From SIG653 sp045577455 (GTDB lineage: Bacteria; Bacillota; Clostridia; Oscillospirales; CAG-382): a stretch of DNA of 26,384 nucleotides. The stretch covers positions 1 through 26,384 of the forward strand of contig JAZNIJ010000186.1 in the NCBI GenBank assembly GCA_045577455.1. The letters run 5' to 3'. Each line of letters opens with the position of its first letter. Within the stretch, counting starts at the first letter, position 1. Below, one piece after another: positions 6,592 to 13,417 of the stretch. The position numbers and the translations under genes were made by a program. A model generated the notes under the pieces. The model saw only the letters and a program-made list of their open reading frames with translations, made no database searches and was not told where the DNA came from.

Positions 6592-6624
6592 TTGACAAAA
6601 AATTCTCACTCTATGAGTTAAAAT
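6592..6624 (+). promoter_or_regulatory. spoIIG-type promoter with long spacer and 0A-box-like site
   Basis: TTGACA (6592-6597) is followed by TAAAAT (6619-6624) after 21 bp instead of 17. The Bacillus subtilis spoIIG promoter is known for a similar over-long spacer (22 bp) and for activation by phosphorylated Spo0A. The minus strand over the -35 reads TTGTCAAA, one mismatch from the Spo0A box TTGTCGAA. Confidence 0.55.
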
Positions 6625-6672
6625 ATATTCACACAACAGCTTTGGCTGTATCAATAATCGGGGAGAAAATCA

Positions 6673-7515
6673 TTGACCTATACATTATATGCAGATGTTT
6701 TATTTTTATTGAATTTTGTTATAGACTATATTTGCTTATGGCTTACACTTTATATATGCCGTTTACGAAGGAAAGGGGTTGCCCTTACTGTTTCCTCATT
6801 TGTCGGTGGCATATACGCACTATGCGCCCCTTTACTTTGGGATATGTCGGTGTTTATTCGTGTTTTTGTTAATGTTTTGTCTCTTATAATCATTTGTACA
6901 ATTGCAACACCGACAAACGATGCGAGGACAATATTCAAAACATCTATAGTTTTTCTTGGAGTAAGCTCCCTTTTAGGCGGAATAATTACATCAATTTTTA
7001 ATCAGTTTGGAAAGTACGCTATTTCAAATGGTATGGTATACGCAGACATTTCATCGATTATGCTTTTAGGACTGTTTGTTATTGCTATAGCACTATCCTT
7101 TCCGTTCTTTATAGCATCTAAAAACAGATTACGCATCAAAACAGCCAAGCTATACATAGAATTTGAAAACGGAAAAACCGCAATTGATGCGCTGATTGAC
7201 AGCGGAAATTTACTTACAGACACATTAAGCGGAGACGGAATTATACTTGTTAAAAAAGAAGCAATTGAAAACCATTTCACGTCAAAGCAAATTGAAGCAA
7301 TTAAAAAATTGGATGTGCTTTCCGAAGATTTTCCGCTTGGCATACGGCTTATACCCTCTGAAAAAGGGCTTATACCTATTATAAGACCTAAAAAAGTTAC
7401 CGTTAAGGTTTTTGGAAAAGAGAAAAAAGAAATTAGCGCAGTTATAGGTCTTGACTTTTCGGAAGGTAGCTTTGGCAATACGTCGGGGCTTTTGCCGGCA
7501 GAGTATGTTGAATGA
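6673..7515 (+). CDS. spoIIGA: Sigma-E processing peptidase SpoIIGA
   Basis: Membrane aspartic protease that removes the pro-sequence of sigma-E in the mother cell during sporulation, after a signal from the forespore (SpoIIR in Bacillus). The N-terminal ~150 residues are hydrophobic with about five membrane helices, beginning with the typical YADVLFLLNFVIDY. The C-terminal cytoplasmic part carries the catalytic aspartate in DSGN (D176-N179), followed by LLTDTLSG and the late GLDFSEG segment. Its substrate gene sigE follows 91 bp downstream. The start is TTG 6673, with GGGGAG 7 nt upstream. The length (280) is slightly below the ~309 of B. subtilis. The stop codon is the first unit of a heptamer repeat that fills the gap to sigE. 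Confidence 0.95.
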   Translation: MTYTLYADVLFLLNFVIDYICLWLTLYICRLRRKGVALTVSSFVGGIYALCAPLLWDMSVFIRVFVNVLSLIIICTIATPTNDARTIFKTSIVFLGVSSLLGGIITSIFNQFGKYAISNGMVYADISSIMLLGLFVIAIALSFPFFIASKNRLRIKTAKLYIEFENGKTAIDALIDSGNLLTDTLSGDGIILVKKEAIENHFTSKQIEAIKKLDVLSEDFPLGIRLIPSEKGLIPIIRPKKVTVKVFGKEKKEISAVIGLDFSEGSFGNTSGLLPAEYVE

Positions 7516-7579
7516 TAAATGATAAGTGATGAGTGATAAATGATAAGTGATAAATGATAAGTGATGAGTGAGAAGTGAT
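7510..7579 (+). repeat. Heptamer tandem repeat (AAGTGAT type) between spoIIGA and sigE
   Basis: Ten 7-bp units of the form RARTGAT or a close variant (AAATGAT, AAGTGAT, GAGTGAT, GAATGAT). The first includes the TGA stop of spoIIGA. Because 7 is not a multiple of 3, TGA and TAA appear in all three frames. The same family is at 18741-18768 and 24204-24217. Confidence 0.9.
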
Positions 7580-7606
7580 GGGTTATAAATTCCTTGGAGG
7601 GTATAG

Positions 7607-8344
7607 ATGAAAAAACTGCACCAAATAATTTTTGAAGGATTTATAAAAAAGTTGGAGATGCTGAAGAAGAAAGAAAACCAATGCTTTTACATAAACGGGC
7701 CTGATACCTTACCGCCTCCCCTTTCAAAAGAGGAAGAATATTCTCTGATATTGAGGATGAAAACAGACGAAAACGCCAAGAACACACTTATTGAGCGCAA
7801 TTTACGGCTTGTTATTTACATTGCAAAAAAGTTTGAAAACACAGGAATAGGCATTGAAGATTTAATATCAATTGGCACAATAGGACTGATGAAGGCAATA
7901 AACTCCTTCAAAGCAGAAAAAGAAATCAAGCTGGCAACATACGCTTCAAGATGTATTGAAAACGAAATTCTTATGTTTATAAGAAAAAATTCAGGGTTAA
8001 AAAACGAGGTTTCAATTGATGAACCGCTCAATGTGGATTGGGACGGAAACGAGCTTCTTCTCTCCGATCTGCTTGGTACGGACAACGATTTCGTTAACAA
8101 GGATATTGAAAAAGCAGAGGATGAACGGCTGATTCGTCTTGCGCTTTCAAAGTTGGACGAAAGAGAACGGGTTATTATTGAGCTTCGCTTTGGAATAAAC
8201 TCAGACGGTATAGAAAAAACTCAAAAGGAAGTTGCCGATATTTTAGGCATTTCTCAATCATATATTTCAAGATTGGAAAAGAAAATTATGGTCAAATTAA
8301 AAGATGAGCTTAATAAAATGGAATTTCAGTTTTCTTCATTTTGA
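7607..8344 (+). CDS. sigE: RNA polymerase sigma-E factor (sporulation, mother cell)
   Basis: Early mother-cell sigma factor, made as an inactive precursor. Residues 1 to about 28 are the pro-sequence: basic and amphipathic, membrane-binding in the family, cut by SpoIIGA near the CFYINGP stretch. Region 2 is nearly canonical (IERNLRLVIYIAKKFENTG, EDLISIGTIGLMKA, KLATYASRCIENEILM), and the NVDWDGNELLLSDLLGT block is typical of sigma-E. Region 4 ends with the helix-turn-helix TQKEVADILGISQSYISRLEKK. The length of 245 fits (239 in Bacillus). TTGGAGGG lies 8-9 nt before the ATG. It forms the spoIIG operon with spoIIGA. Unlike B. subtilis, no sigG follows within the window. Confidence 0.97.
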   Translation: MKKLHQIIFEGFIKKLEMLKKKENQCFYINGPDTLPPPLSKEEEYSLILRMKTDENAKNTLIERNLRLVIYIAKKFENTGIGIEDLISIGTIGLMKAINSFKAEKEIKLATYASRCIENEILMFIRKNSGLKNEVSIDEPLNVDWDGNELLLSDLLGTDNDFVNKDIEKAEDERLIRLALSKLDERERVIIELRFGINSDGIEKTQKEVADILGISQSYISRLEKKIMVKLKDELNKMEFQFSSF

Positions 8345-8686
8345 AATTTCGGAGTATTATTAAGAGCTTAAAAAACAGTGATTCTTTAAAGATGCAAATT
8401 CTTCAAAAGCAGTAAGGCATTGTGATTTATGAGCTTAAAAAGCAGATTCAAAAAGAAATTAAACCGCTTTTTTATATTTAAAATCTGCGGCTTTAATAAA
8501 TCATATCAGTGATTCGATTTTAAATTCAGGGGCAGAATTTTCAACCGAGCTGATACAAATATGGAGGTGATATTTTAAAAAAGAAGGGTACATATATTTT
8601 CAATTAGCTATGACGCATTGTTAATTGCGTTGCAAAAACATTTTTTAGGCGGTGATAAATGAAATAGGTTTAATTCAACAAAAAAC
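8345..8686 (+). other. Non-coding stretch after sigE with nested inverted repeats
   Basis: No credible gene is seen in 342 bp. Two nested inverted repeats, GATTTAT (8424-8430) with ATAAATC (8496-8502) and GCAGATT (8442-8448) with AATCTGC (8482-8488), could fold into one long hairpin. CAGTGATTC occurs on both sides of it. Farther on are two strong ribosome-site-like sequences, GGAGGTGAT (8563-8571) and AGGCGG (8647-8652). The first has no usable reading frame behind it; the second precedes only ATG-AAA-TAG. A decayed gene, leader peptides or a small RNA are possible. Confidence 0.4.
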
Positions 8687-8716
8687 GGGTATATCGATTG
8701 ATTTGTCGATATACCC
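8687..8716. terminator. Bidirectional intrinsic terminator
   Basis: A perfect 11-bp stem GGGTATATCGA / TCGATATACCC with an 8-nt loop has a T-rich tail on both strands (AATTTTTG on plus, GTTTTTTG on minus). It ends the nucleotidyltransferase operon on the minus strand and backs up any read-through from sigE. Confidence 0.9.
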
Positions 8717-8796
8717 AATTTTTGTATAATAAAGACACTGTTTTAAAAATTTATCACTGCATTATTTTAATTTACTTTCAATTGTCAATTTTCAAC

Positions 8797-10230
8797 TTAC
8801 CTCAATTGCCGTATCTCGGTTTTAGCGGTGGTTCTCCTTTTTTTATCGAAAAGCACGATAAAAAACCTTGCTATCCAACAAAAAGGGAGCAGAAACGGCA
8901 TTTTTTTCAAAATCGAAAAGTATATGCACATATCATTATAAGGAGGAAACGCCCTTTTTATAAAGAATTTGAATTTTCCATCTTTGGAAACATTCATTTT
9001 TACTTTATTTTCAACGCTTCCATGGACACCGTTGGCTAAAAAGTCGTATAAATCATCAATCCTTATTTCTTCGGTAGGTGCATCAAAAAGATTATCCGTA
9101 ATGCTGTTTATCCGTTGTTCAAATTCTGAAATGTTTTCATTTATCAAAACTCCTTCAACATACTTCCTGTTAAAGTTGGGTTTTGAACAAATGAATTTTT
9201 TCAAAAGATAATGGTCGGCAAGATACCTTATGCCTGCACCGCTTCTTTCGTTAAGATGGGAATTAAAATGAGCTAAATGAAACAGATATACATCTTCATC
9301 CGTAAGCTTTCCCTCATAAAAATTTGTATTTTGATTTATCGATTTACTGTCGGTGAGTTGCAATTCATCATTTATCGATTTACTGTCGGTGAGCTTTGTT
9401 AATACGAAATTATTTGAAGGAAGCAACACTCTGTCCCAAATTTTGCTGAAATACCCCTCATTATTGCCCCAGAAAAGCTTTTTGTGTATTTCAAAATTGA
9501 AAATAGGCATTTTTTTACAGTCAATAACAGAAACAGCTTGATGAACTTCTTCCTCCGCCTTTGTTTCGTTGGAAACTGAGTAACCAAGCGTTTTCATTAT
9601 TGCTTTTACTTTGTTTGCGTCGTTGGGACGAATTAAAACATCGTAATCGCAAAACTGCCTCATACCACTTCGGGGATAAAGCTTCTTAATTACTATTCCC
9701 TTTAATGGCACGGAGTAAATTTGCTCATCAGAAAAAGCGGTTTTGATTTTATCAAGCTCGTTATCAAAAAGTATTTCTTTTGTTATTGCCTGATTTGACG
9801 CTTCATCCCACTTTTTCATTAGTTGGCTGACATCATTACCATTTGACAATTGATTTATTACATTTTGAAAAACATTGTTTTTTTTCAGAGCATCATAAAC
9901 AATTGAAACAACCGCATGGCGTTTTGCAAGGGCATAAAGAGCTTTTAGCCCGTCAAAGTCCATTTTTTCAAATATTTTTGCCCCATTGTTCGTTACAGTT
10001 TTTTCTTGTTCGCCCGATGCAACACCGTTTATACCCGATGTGTCACCGTTTACATTTGATGTGACACTGTTTATACCCGATGCAACACCGTTTGCATTTG
10101 ATGCTTCACCGCAATAATACTCTTGCTTTACTTCACCGCAATAATACTCTTGCTTTATTCCGCTTCTGAATAAAATTACAAAGCATTTAAACAAATATTT
10201 ACTTTCTTCCGAATAATTTATTGACGACAT
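8797..10230 (-). CDS. PF14907-type nucleotidyltransferase family protein with repeat-expanded N-terminus
   Basis: Resembles the uncharacterised nucleotidyltransferase family (NTP_transf_5, PF14907), some members of which sit in peptide-modification gene clusters. The core signature is at about 175-200: PLKGIVIKKLYP, then R191 and the metal-binding pair D195-x-D197 in RQFCDYDVLI. A later FNFEIHKKLFW segment and a LFHLAHFNSH helix are also typical. The C-terminal ~70 residues are basic and hydrophobic and may contact the membrane. Unusual inserts: KQEYYCGEV duplicated at 26-43, a seven-residue Ser/Asn/Gly repeat at ~43-73, and LTDSKSIN twice at 280-299. The start (ATG 10230) overlaps the upstream peptidase gene by 32 nt, implying translational coupling. 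The substrate is unknown. Last gene of the PqqD-peptidase-transferase operon. Confidence 0.82.
   Translation of the reverse strand: MSSINYSEESKYLFKCFVILFRSGIKQEYYCGEVKQEYYCGEASNANGVASGINSVTSNVNGDTSGINGVASGEQEKTVTNNGAKIFEKMDFDGLKALYALAKRHAVVSIVYDALKKNNVFQNVINQLSNGNDVSQLMKKWDEASNQAITKEILFDNELDKIKTAFSDEQIYSVPLKGIVIKKLYPRSGMRQFCDYDVLIRPNDANKVKAIMKTLGYSVSNETKAEEEVHQAVSVIDCKKMPIFNFEIHKKLFWGNNEGYFSKIWDRVLLPSNNFVLTKLTDSKSINDELQLTDSKSINQNTNFYEGKLTDEDVYLFHLAHFNSHLNERSGAGIRYLADHYLLKKFICSKPNFNRKYVEGVLINENISEFEQRINSITDNLFDAPTEEIRIDDLYDFLANGVHGSVENKVKMNVSKDGKFKFFIKRAFPPYNDMCIYFSILKKMPFLLPFCWIARFFIVLFDKKRRTTAKTEIRQLR
9334..9393 (-). repeat. 24-bp direct repeat inside the nucleotidyltransferase gene
   Basis: Two identical 24-bp copies (9334-9357 and 9370-9393), offset by 36 bp and so in frame. 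They encode the two LTDSKSIN copies. Confidence 0.9.
10013..10157 (-). repeat. 21-bp and 27-bp tandem repeats in the nucleotidyltransferase gene
   Basis: 10013-10096 contains four 21-bp units (plus-strand type CCCGATGCAACACCGTTTA plus two bases) with a partial fifth. 10104-10130 and 10131-10157 are a perfect 27-bp tandem duplication. All lengths are multiples of three. Confidence 0.92.
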
Positions 10231-10747
10231 ATAAAAACCTACGCTTTAAACTGCGTCTCCATTTACTCCTACACCGTTTTTTTGCATATTTCAAATACGC
10301 TTCGTCACTGCAGGAAATATATTTTCCATCTTTGAAAAAGCCCTCAGCAACTCCCAAAACACGGTCTTTTTTTACCTTTTCGGTTGTTATACAATTATCC
10401 CCACACAGCAAATAATAACCGTCTTTAACCACAATAATTCTATGCAAAATGTATTTTTCTCTGTATTTGCAAAGAACCAAATCATATTTTTGAAGTTGAT
10501 TTTCGCAGGGTACAACAACAACCGTGTCCTTATCCTGCTCCAACATTGGCAACATACTTACACCCTTTATTGGAAAGATGCATTTTTTATACTTAATCAA
10601 GGCATCCTCTATGGTAAGGGGTGTTTTTTTAGAGTCACAGCCAATTGGTTCTTCTCCGTTTGTAACAGTTTGGGCAAGATGGTTTATTCCTTTATTTATT
10701 GAAAAAGCATCTGCTTTAGACGGATCATTTATTATATCTTTTTTCAT
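10199..10747 (-). CDS. S24/S26 family peptidase (Ser-His type, no membrane anchor)
   Basis: Related to signal peptidase I / LexA-type serine proteases. The nucleophile box is GVSMLP (S64), followed by the YDLVL strand. The usual lysine position reads ILHRI (H102), as in the ER/archaeal-type Ser-His signal peptidases. The final box is CGDN (116-118). No membrane helix is visible, unlike most signal peptidases, so it probably acts in the cytoplasm or needs a partner. The ~55 N-terminal residues show no similarity I recognise, and the C-terminus is very basic (KKRCRSKWRRSLKRR). ATG 10747 overlaps the PqqD stop as ATGA (4 nt), and the end overlaps the nucleotidyltransferase gene by 32 nt. The substrate is unknown; a peptide delivered by the PqqD-like protein is a natural idea but only inference. 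Confidence 0.82.
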   Translation of the reverse strand: MKKDIINDPSKADAFSINKGINHLAQTVTNGEEPIGCDSKKTPLTIEDALIKYKKCIFPIKGVSMLPMLEQDKDTVVVVPCENQLQKYDLVLCKYREKYILHRIIVVKDGYYLLCGDNCITTEKVKKDRVLGVAEGFFKDGKYISCSDEAYLKYAKKRCRSKWRRSLKRRFLYVVNKLFGRK

Positions 10748-11010
10748 TCTATAATCAAATTAACTTTTCTGAATTCGCCTACGATTTTATTAACATCTGC
10801 AAGAGCTTTTTCTTCTGAAACCTCATAATTCTCGCAGAGTGCTTTAACAATTTCTTCTGCCGTTGTTTCGTTTTTAAGGCATTTTGTTATGAAAACTCCT
10901 GTCTCATTAAGTTTAATCATCCCACGAAAATATTCACTTGCTTCATCTGCAGCAACGGCAATAAAACCGTCTTCAAATGCTGAAATTAAAATTTCTCTCC
11001 TGAGTATCAT
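10744..11010 (-). CDS. PqqD family protein (RiPP recognition element-like)
   Basis: An 88-residue winged-helix-like protein of the PqqD family. Such domains bind leader peptides of ribosomally made, modified peptides and hand them to enzymes. Family marks: FEDGFIAVAADEASEYFRGMIKLNETGVFI, where LNETG..I is the signature, then TAEEIVKALCENYEVSEEKALADVNKIVGEF near the end. It is the first gene of a three-gene operon with a peptidase and a nucleotidyltransferase. The open frame begins with ATGGAG at 11022, but that GGAG is the ribosome site for the ATG at 11010 (MILRREIL), which I use. The 77-bp gap to divergent yunB must hold both promoters; no convincing consensus is seen there. No radical-SAM enzyme, cyclase or precursor gene is present in the window. 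Confidence 0.88.
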   Translation of the reverse strand: MILRREILISAFEDGFIAVAADEASEYFRGMIKLNETGVFITKCLKNETTAEEIVKALCENYEVSEEKALADVNKIVGEFRKVNLIIE

Positions 11011-11087
11011 AATTATCTCCAATACATTTTATTATTTGATTTTATTCTGCATATCATATATTATCACTCATAAACAAGGGGGTAAAT

Positions 11088-11687
11088 ATGAAACGCAGAA
11101 TAAAATTGATTTTCATACTTGCAATTGTTTTAATATTGATTTTTTTGTTTTTTATGCGTTGCGACAAGAGTATAAATGACTTTGCGACAACTTCGGGGGT
11201 AAATTATGTAAATTCCATAATTAACGATTGTGTTTTGAAATCCATAGAAACAAACTCAGCGGAGTATAACAACATATGCAAAATACACGTTGACTCCGCA
11301 GGCAAAATTACAGCTATATCCGTAAACTCGGGAAGCGTTAATAAGCTGAAAAGCGACACAGTTTCATTGATAATTAAAACACTGAAAAGTGAAACCAAAG
11401 ACAGCTTTAAAGTTCCCCTTGGAACATTGACGGGAAGTAGATTTTTTTCCGCTAAAGGGCCTGATGTTGAGCTTACGGTCATACCACTTGGCACAGTTGC
11501 ATCTGAGCTTGTTCAGAAATTCACATCTGTTGGAATCAATCAGACATTACATTCTCTTTATTTGGAAATACGCATTTGCGTTAAAATTGCATCTCCGTTT
11601 TCTTCTGCTGATATAAATGTTTCAACAAATGTTTGCATTGCAGAAACGGTTATTGTTGGAGAAATTCCATTTTCTTTTAAAAGTTAG
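11088..11687 (+). CDS. yunB: Sporulation protein YunB
   Basis: Small sporulation protein of unknown biochemical role, made in the mother cell under sigma-E in Bacillus. One N-terminal membrane helix (about 5-23) is followed by an extra-membrane domain. Family segments: VPLGTLTGSRFFSAKGP (109-125), the VIPLG strand, GINQT (149-153) followed by HSLYLEI, and the end CIAETVIVGEIPFSF. The length of 199 is shorter than the ~250 of B. subtilis but complete. The start is set by AAGGGGG 6-7 nt upstream. The gene is divergent from the PqqD-peptidase-transferase operon and single. A sigma-E-like -10 (CATATATT at 11055-11062) is possible, but I see no convincing -35, so I do not list it as a promoter. 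Confidence 0.92.
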   Translation: MKRRIKLIFILAIVLILIFLFFMRCDKSINDFATTSGVNYVNSIINDCVLKSIETNSAEYNNICKIHVDSAGKITAISVNSGSVNKLKSDTVSLIIKTLKSETKDSFKVPLGTLTGSRFFSAKGPDVELTVIPLGTVASELVQKFTSVGINQTLHSLYLEIRICVKIASPFSSADINVSTNVCIAETVIVGEIPFSFKS

Positions 11688-11711
11688 ATAACTAATTTGT
11701 TTTTCCCTTTT

Positions 11712-11820
11712 TGATATCTCCAAAATCTGCTTTCCTTTTTGGAAATTTTCCAAAATCGTTCTTCCTTTTGAATATCCACAAAAATCAGCTCTTCCTTTTG
11801 TAAATATCCAAAATCAGATT
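11712..11820. repeat. Degenerate ~30-bp tandem repeat after yunB
   Basis: Three full units and a partial fourth of the form (TATCT)CCAAAATC-N5-TTCCTTTTG, starting near 11712, 11741, 11770 and 11800. The rest of the gap (11688-11945) is AT-rich and holds only the terminator at 11901. Confidence 0.65.
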
Positions 11821-11900
11821 ATTGTTAAAGCTCCATAAAAACAGCTTTTTTCGTTTATCACAAAAGTTGTAACTAACTGATAAAATACAATTTTTAAAAG

Positions 11901-11932
11901 ATATTGGGGTTATTTTTAATTAACCCCAATAT
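11901..11932. terminator. Convergent, probably bidirectional terminator
   Basis: A perfect 12-bp stem ATATTGGGGTTA / TAACCCCAATAT with an 8-nt loop lies between the convergent yunB and DHHW-like genes. The minus-strand tail is CTTTTAAAAATT; the plus-strand tail is poor. Confidence 0.75.
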
Positions 11933-11945
11933 AATTACTATCAAA

Positions 11946-13238
11946 TTACTGTGCAGCTTCTTCTTTCGGCCCTTCAAAAATCTTATTAAGATTATTTACA
12001 TAAGAGCCGGTTGCCGCGCTTGTTGCATAAGACAAAATAACCGCTTCGTCTATAGTTTTCCCTTGAAGATACTCTCCGATAAAACCGTCGTATGCTTCTG
12101 CATTGATGAAATAAACATTTTTATAATTTGCAACAAGATATGGCACAAATGGGAATGCTGAGGAATCGCCAACAACAAGAATTGATTTTTCCGAAGAAGC
12201 GTTTTGAGAAGTTATTGTAAATGTATCTCCTCTATCGCCCAGGAAGGCATAATTTGCAATTGTTGTTGGACTTGAAAGCTGAGTATAAATAAGAGCTCTA
12301 TCCTTATATGCAAGACCGTCTCTGTACATTGTAACTATGCAAGGATAAATTTCGTTAATTTTATAATAATTAACTGTATCTGCATTTGCCTTAAGACGGT
12401 TCGAAAGAGTTGCTTGATAGAAATTGCCCAAGTAACCCGTGTAATTTCCTGCTGTATATGAAGTTTTTGGTACAGGAATTGAGCCAGTTGCTGTGCAAAG
12501 AGTTGTATATGCATAATATGCAGCATCGGTTGTCCAGTTTTTATCTGTTTTAAAATAGAGATACTCGCCGTTTGCCTCCGCTATTGCAGAATAGAGGTCA
12601 AGCCCTGTTGCATTTAAACCGTTATTTACATTGTTAATAAAGGTTTTTTGCGAGGAATTGAAGAAATCGTCCTCTCTTTTAATATCGCTTGGGATATTAA
12701 CAAATTCAACGGCTGTTGGAGCAATCATTGAATATACAGGAAACTCTACAGAAGATGAAAAAGTGTTTATCGCATCTGCATATTTACCTGCAAGACCTGC
12801 TGTTCCGTTAAACTGATTGAATGCTGCACCTTCATACAAATAGGTATATCCGTATGCATTTTTAACCCATCCGTGAGATGGTTCTTCGGAAACTTCCTCT
12901 GACGATTCTTCCGATGATTCTTCGGTTGATTCTGTGGAAGCTTCTGAAGATAATGCTTCCGTTGATTCTGCTGATACATCTGAAGATACTTCTTCGGAAG
13001 CAACTGAAGATACATCAGTTGAAGCTTCTGATTCGTCCACACTGTTTGTTATTTCTCCCGAAAGCTCGGGATTTTCACTGCTTTCTTCTTCGTTATTATT
13101 GGTAAGCATAAACCAAGCAATCAAGCCAACTATTGCAACAAGAATAACTGTTGCAATAATTATAATTATTTTTGTGTTTTTTTTGCTTTTCTGTGTTTCA
13201 TTTAAGGTATCGTTATTAAAATCCTGTTCCTCGTACAT
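11946..13238 (-). CDS. Secreted, membrane-anchored DHHW/SGNH-like protein with Ser/Glu linker
   Basis: Residues 22-46 form one membrane helix after a short cytoplasmic start. About 50-121 is a low-complexity Ser/Glu/Thr/Val linker that probably spans the cell wall. From ~123 on is an extracellular domain resembling the DHHW family and the SGNH-like fold of AlgJ/AlgX-type polysaccharide acetyltransferases. Supporting segments: the pairing FKTD-x-x-W at 229-235 with the following AAYYAYTTL helix, and ILVVGDSSAFPFVPYL (353-368) with the GDS serine motif. The family's name motif Asp-His-His-Trp reads D232-K-N-W here, so the usual histidines are missing and classic esterase/transferase chemistry is doubtful. 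AAAGGAG lies 7 nt before the ATG. It lies behind ftsH on the same strand with no clear terminator between. Confidence 0.78.
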   Translation of the reverse strand: MYEEQDFNNDTLNETQKSKKNTKIIIIIATVILVAIVGLIAWFMLTNNNEEESSENPELSGEITNSVDESEASTDVSSVASEEVSSDVSAESTEALSSEASTESTEESSEESSEEVSEEPSHGWVKNAYGYTYLYEGAAFNQFNGTAGLAGKYADAINTFSSSVEFPVYSMIAPTAVEFVNIPSDIKREDDFFNSSQKTFINNVNNGLNATGLDLYSAIAEANGEYLYFKTDKNWTTDAAYYAYTTLCTATGSIPVPKTSYTAGNYTGYLGNFYQATLSNRLKANADTVNYYKINEIYPCIVTMYRDGLAYKDRALIYTQLSSPTTIANYAFLGDRGDTFTITSQNASSEKSILVVGDSSAFPFVPYLVANYKNVYFINAEAYDGFIGEYLQGKTIDEAVILSYATSAATGSYVNNLNKIFEGPKEEAAQ

Positions 13239-13264
13239 AATAATGCTCCTTTCACTTTTGAAAC

Positions 13265-13293
13265 ATATTATTTGCCTTGAAGGTTATCGCCAA
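13265..13293 (-). promoter_or_regulatory. Possible promoter of the DHHW-like gene
   Basis: On the minus strand TTGGCG (13293-13288), 17 bp, TAATAT (13270-13265), ending 27 bp before the start codon. The -35 is weak. Confidence 0.35.
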
Positions 13294-13329
13294 CGAGTAA
13301 ACCAAATCATTTGATTATACACCGAATAG

Positions 13330-13398
13330 AGAGAATTTATACGGATAACCCATTTGTTTATCCCCCACAGAGAAACTATACGGATAACCCGTTTGTTT
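13330..13398. repeat. Pair of 30-bp direct repeats between ftsH and the DHHW-like gene
   Basis: Copies at 13330-13359 and 13369-13398 (39-bp period) share TATACGGATAACCC and TTTGTTT and differ at three positions, or four if the AATT/AACT area is counted base by base. They fill most of the gap after ftsH. Confidence 0.8.
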
Positions 13399-13417
13399 TC
13401 ACTCTAAAAACCGTCGG

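Noticed and set aside
8510..8594. Minus-strand 30-codon frame as a precursor peptide for the PqqD operon
   Set aside because: It starts at an ATG without a ribosome site, lies beyond the operon terminator and has no leader-core features.
11023..11087. Sigma-E promoter for yunB (CATATATT at 11055)
   Set aside because: A possible -10 only; no convincing -35 at the right distance.
12934..13314. Plus-strand frame rich in Ser/Asp/Thr over the linker of the DHHW-like gene
   Set aside because: Antisense of the low-complexity Ser/Glu linker, without a ribosome site.
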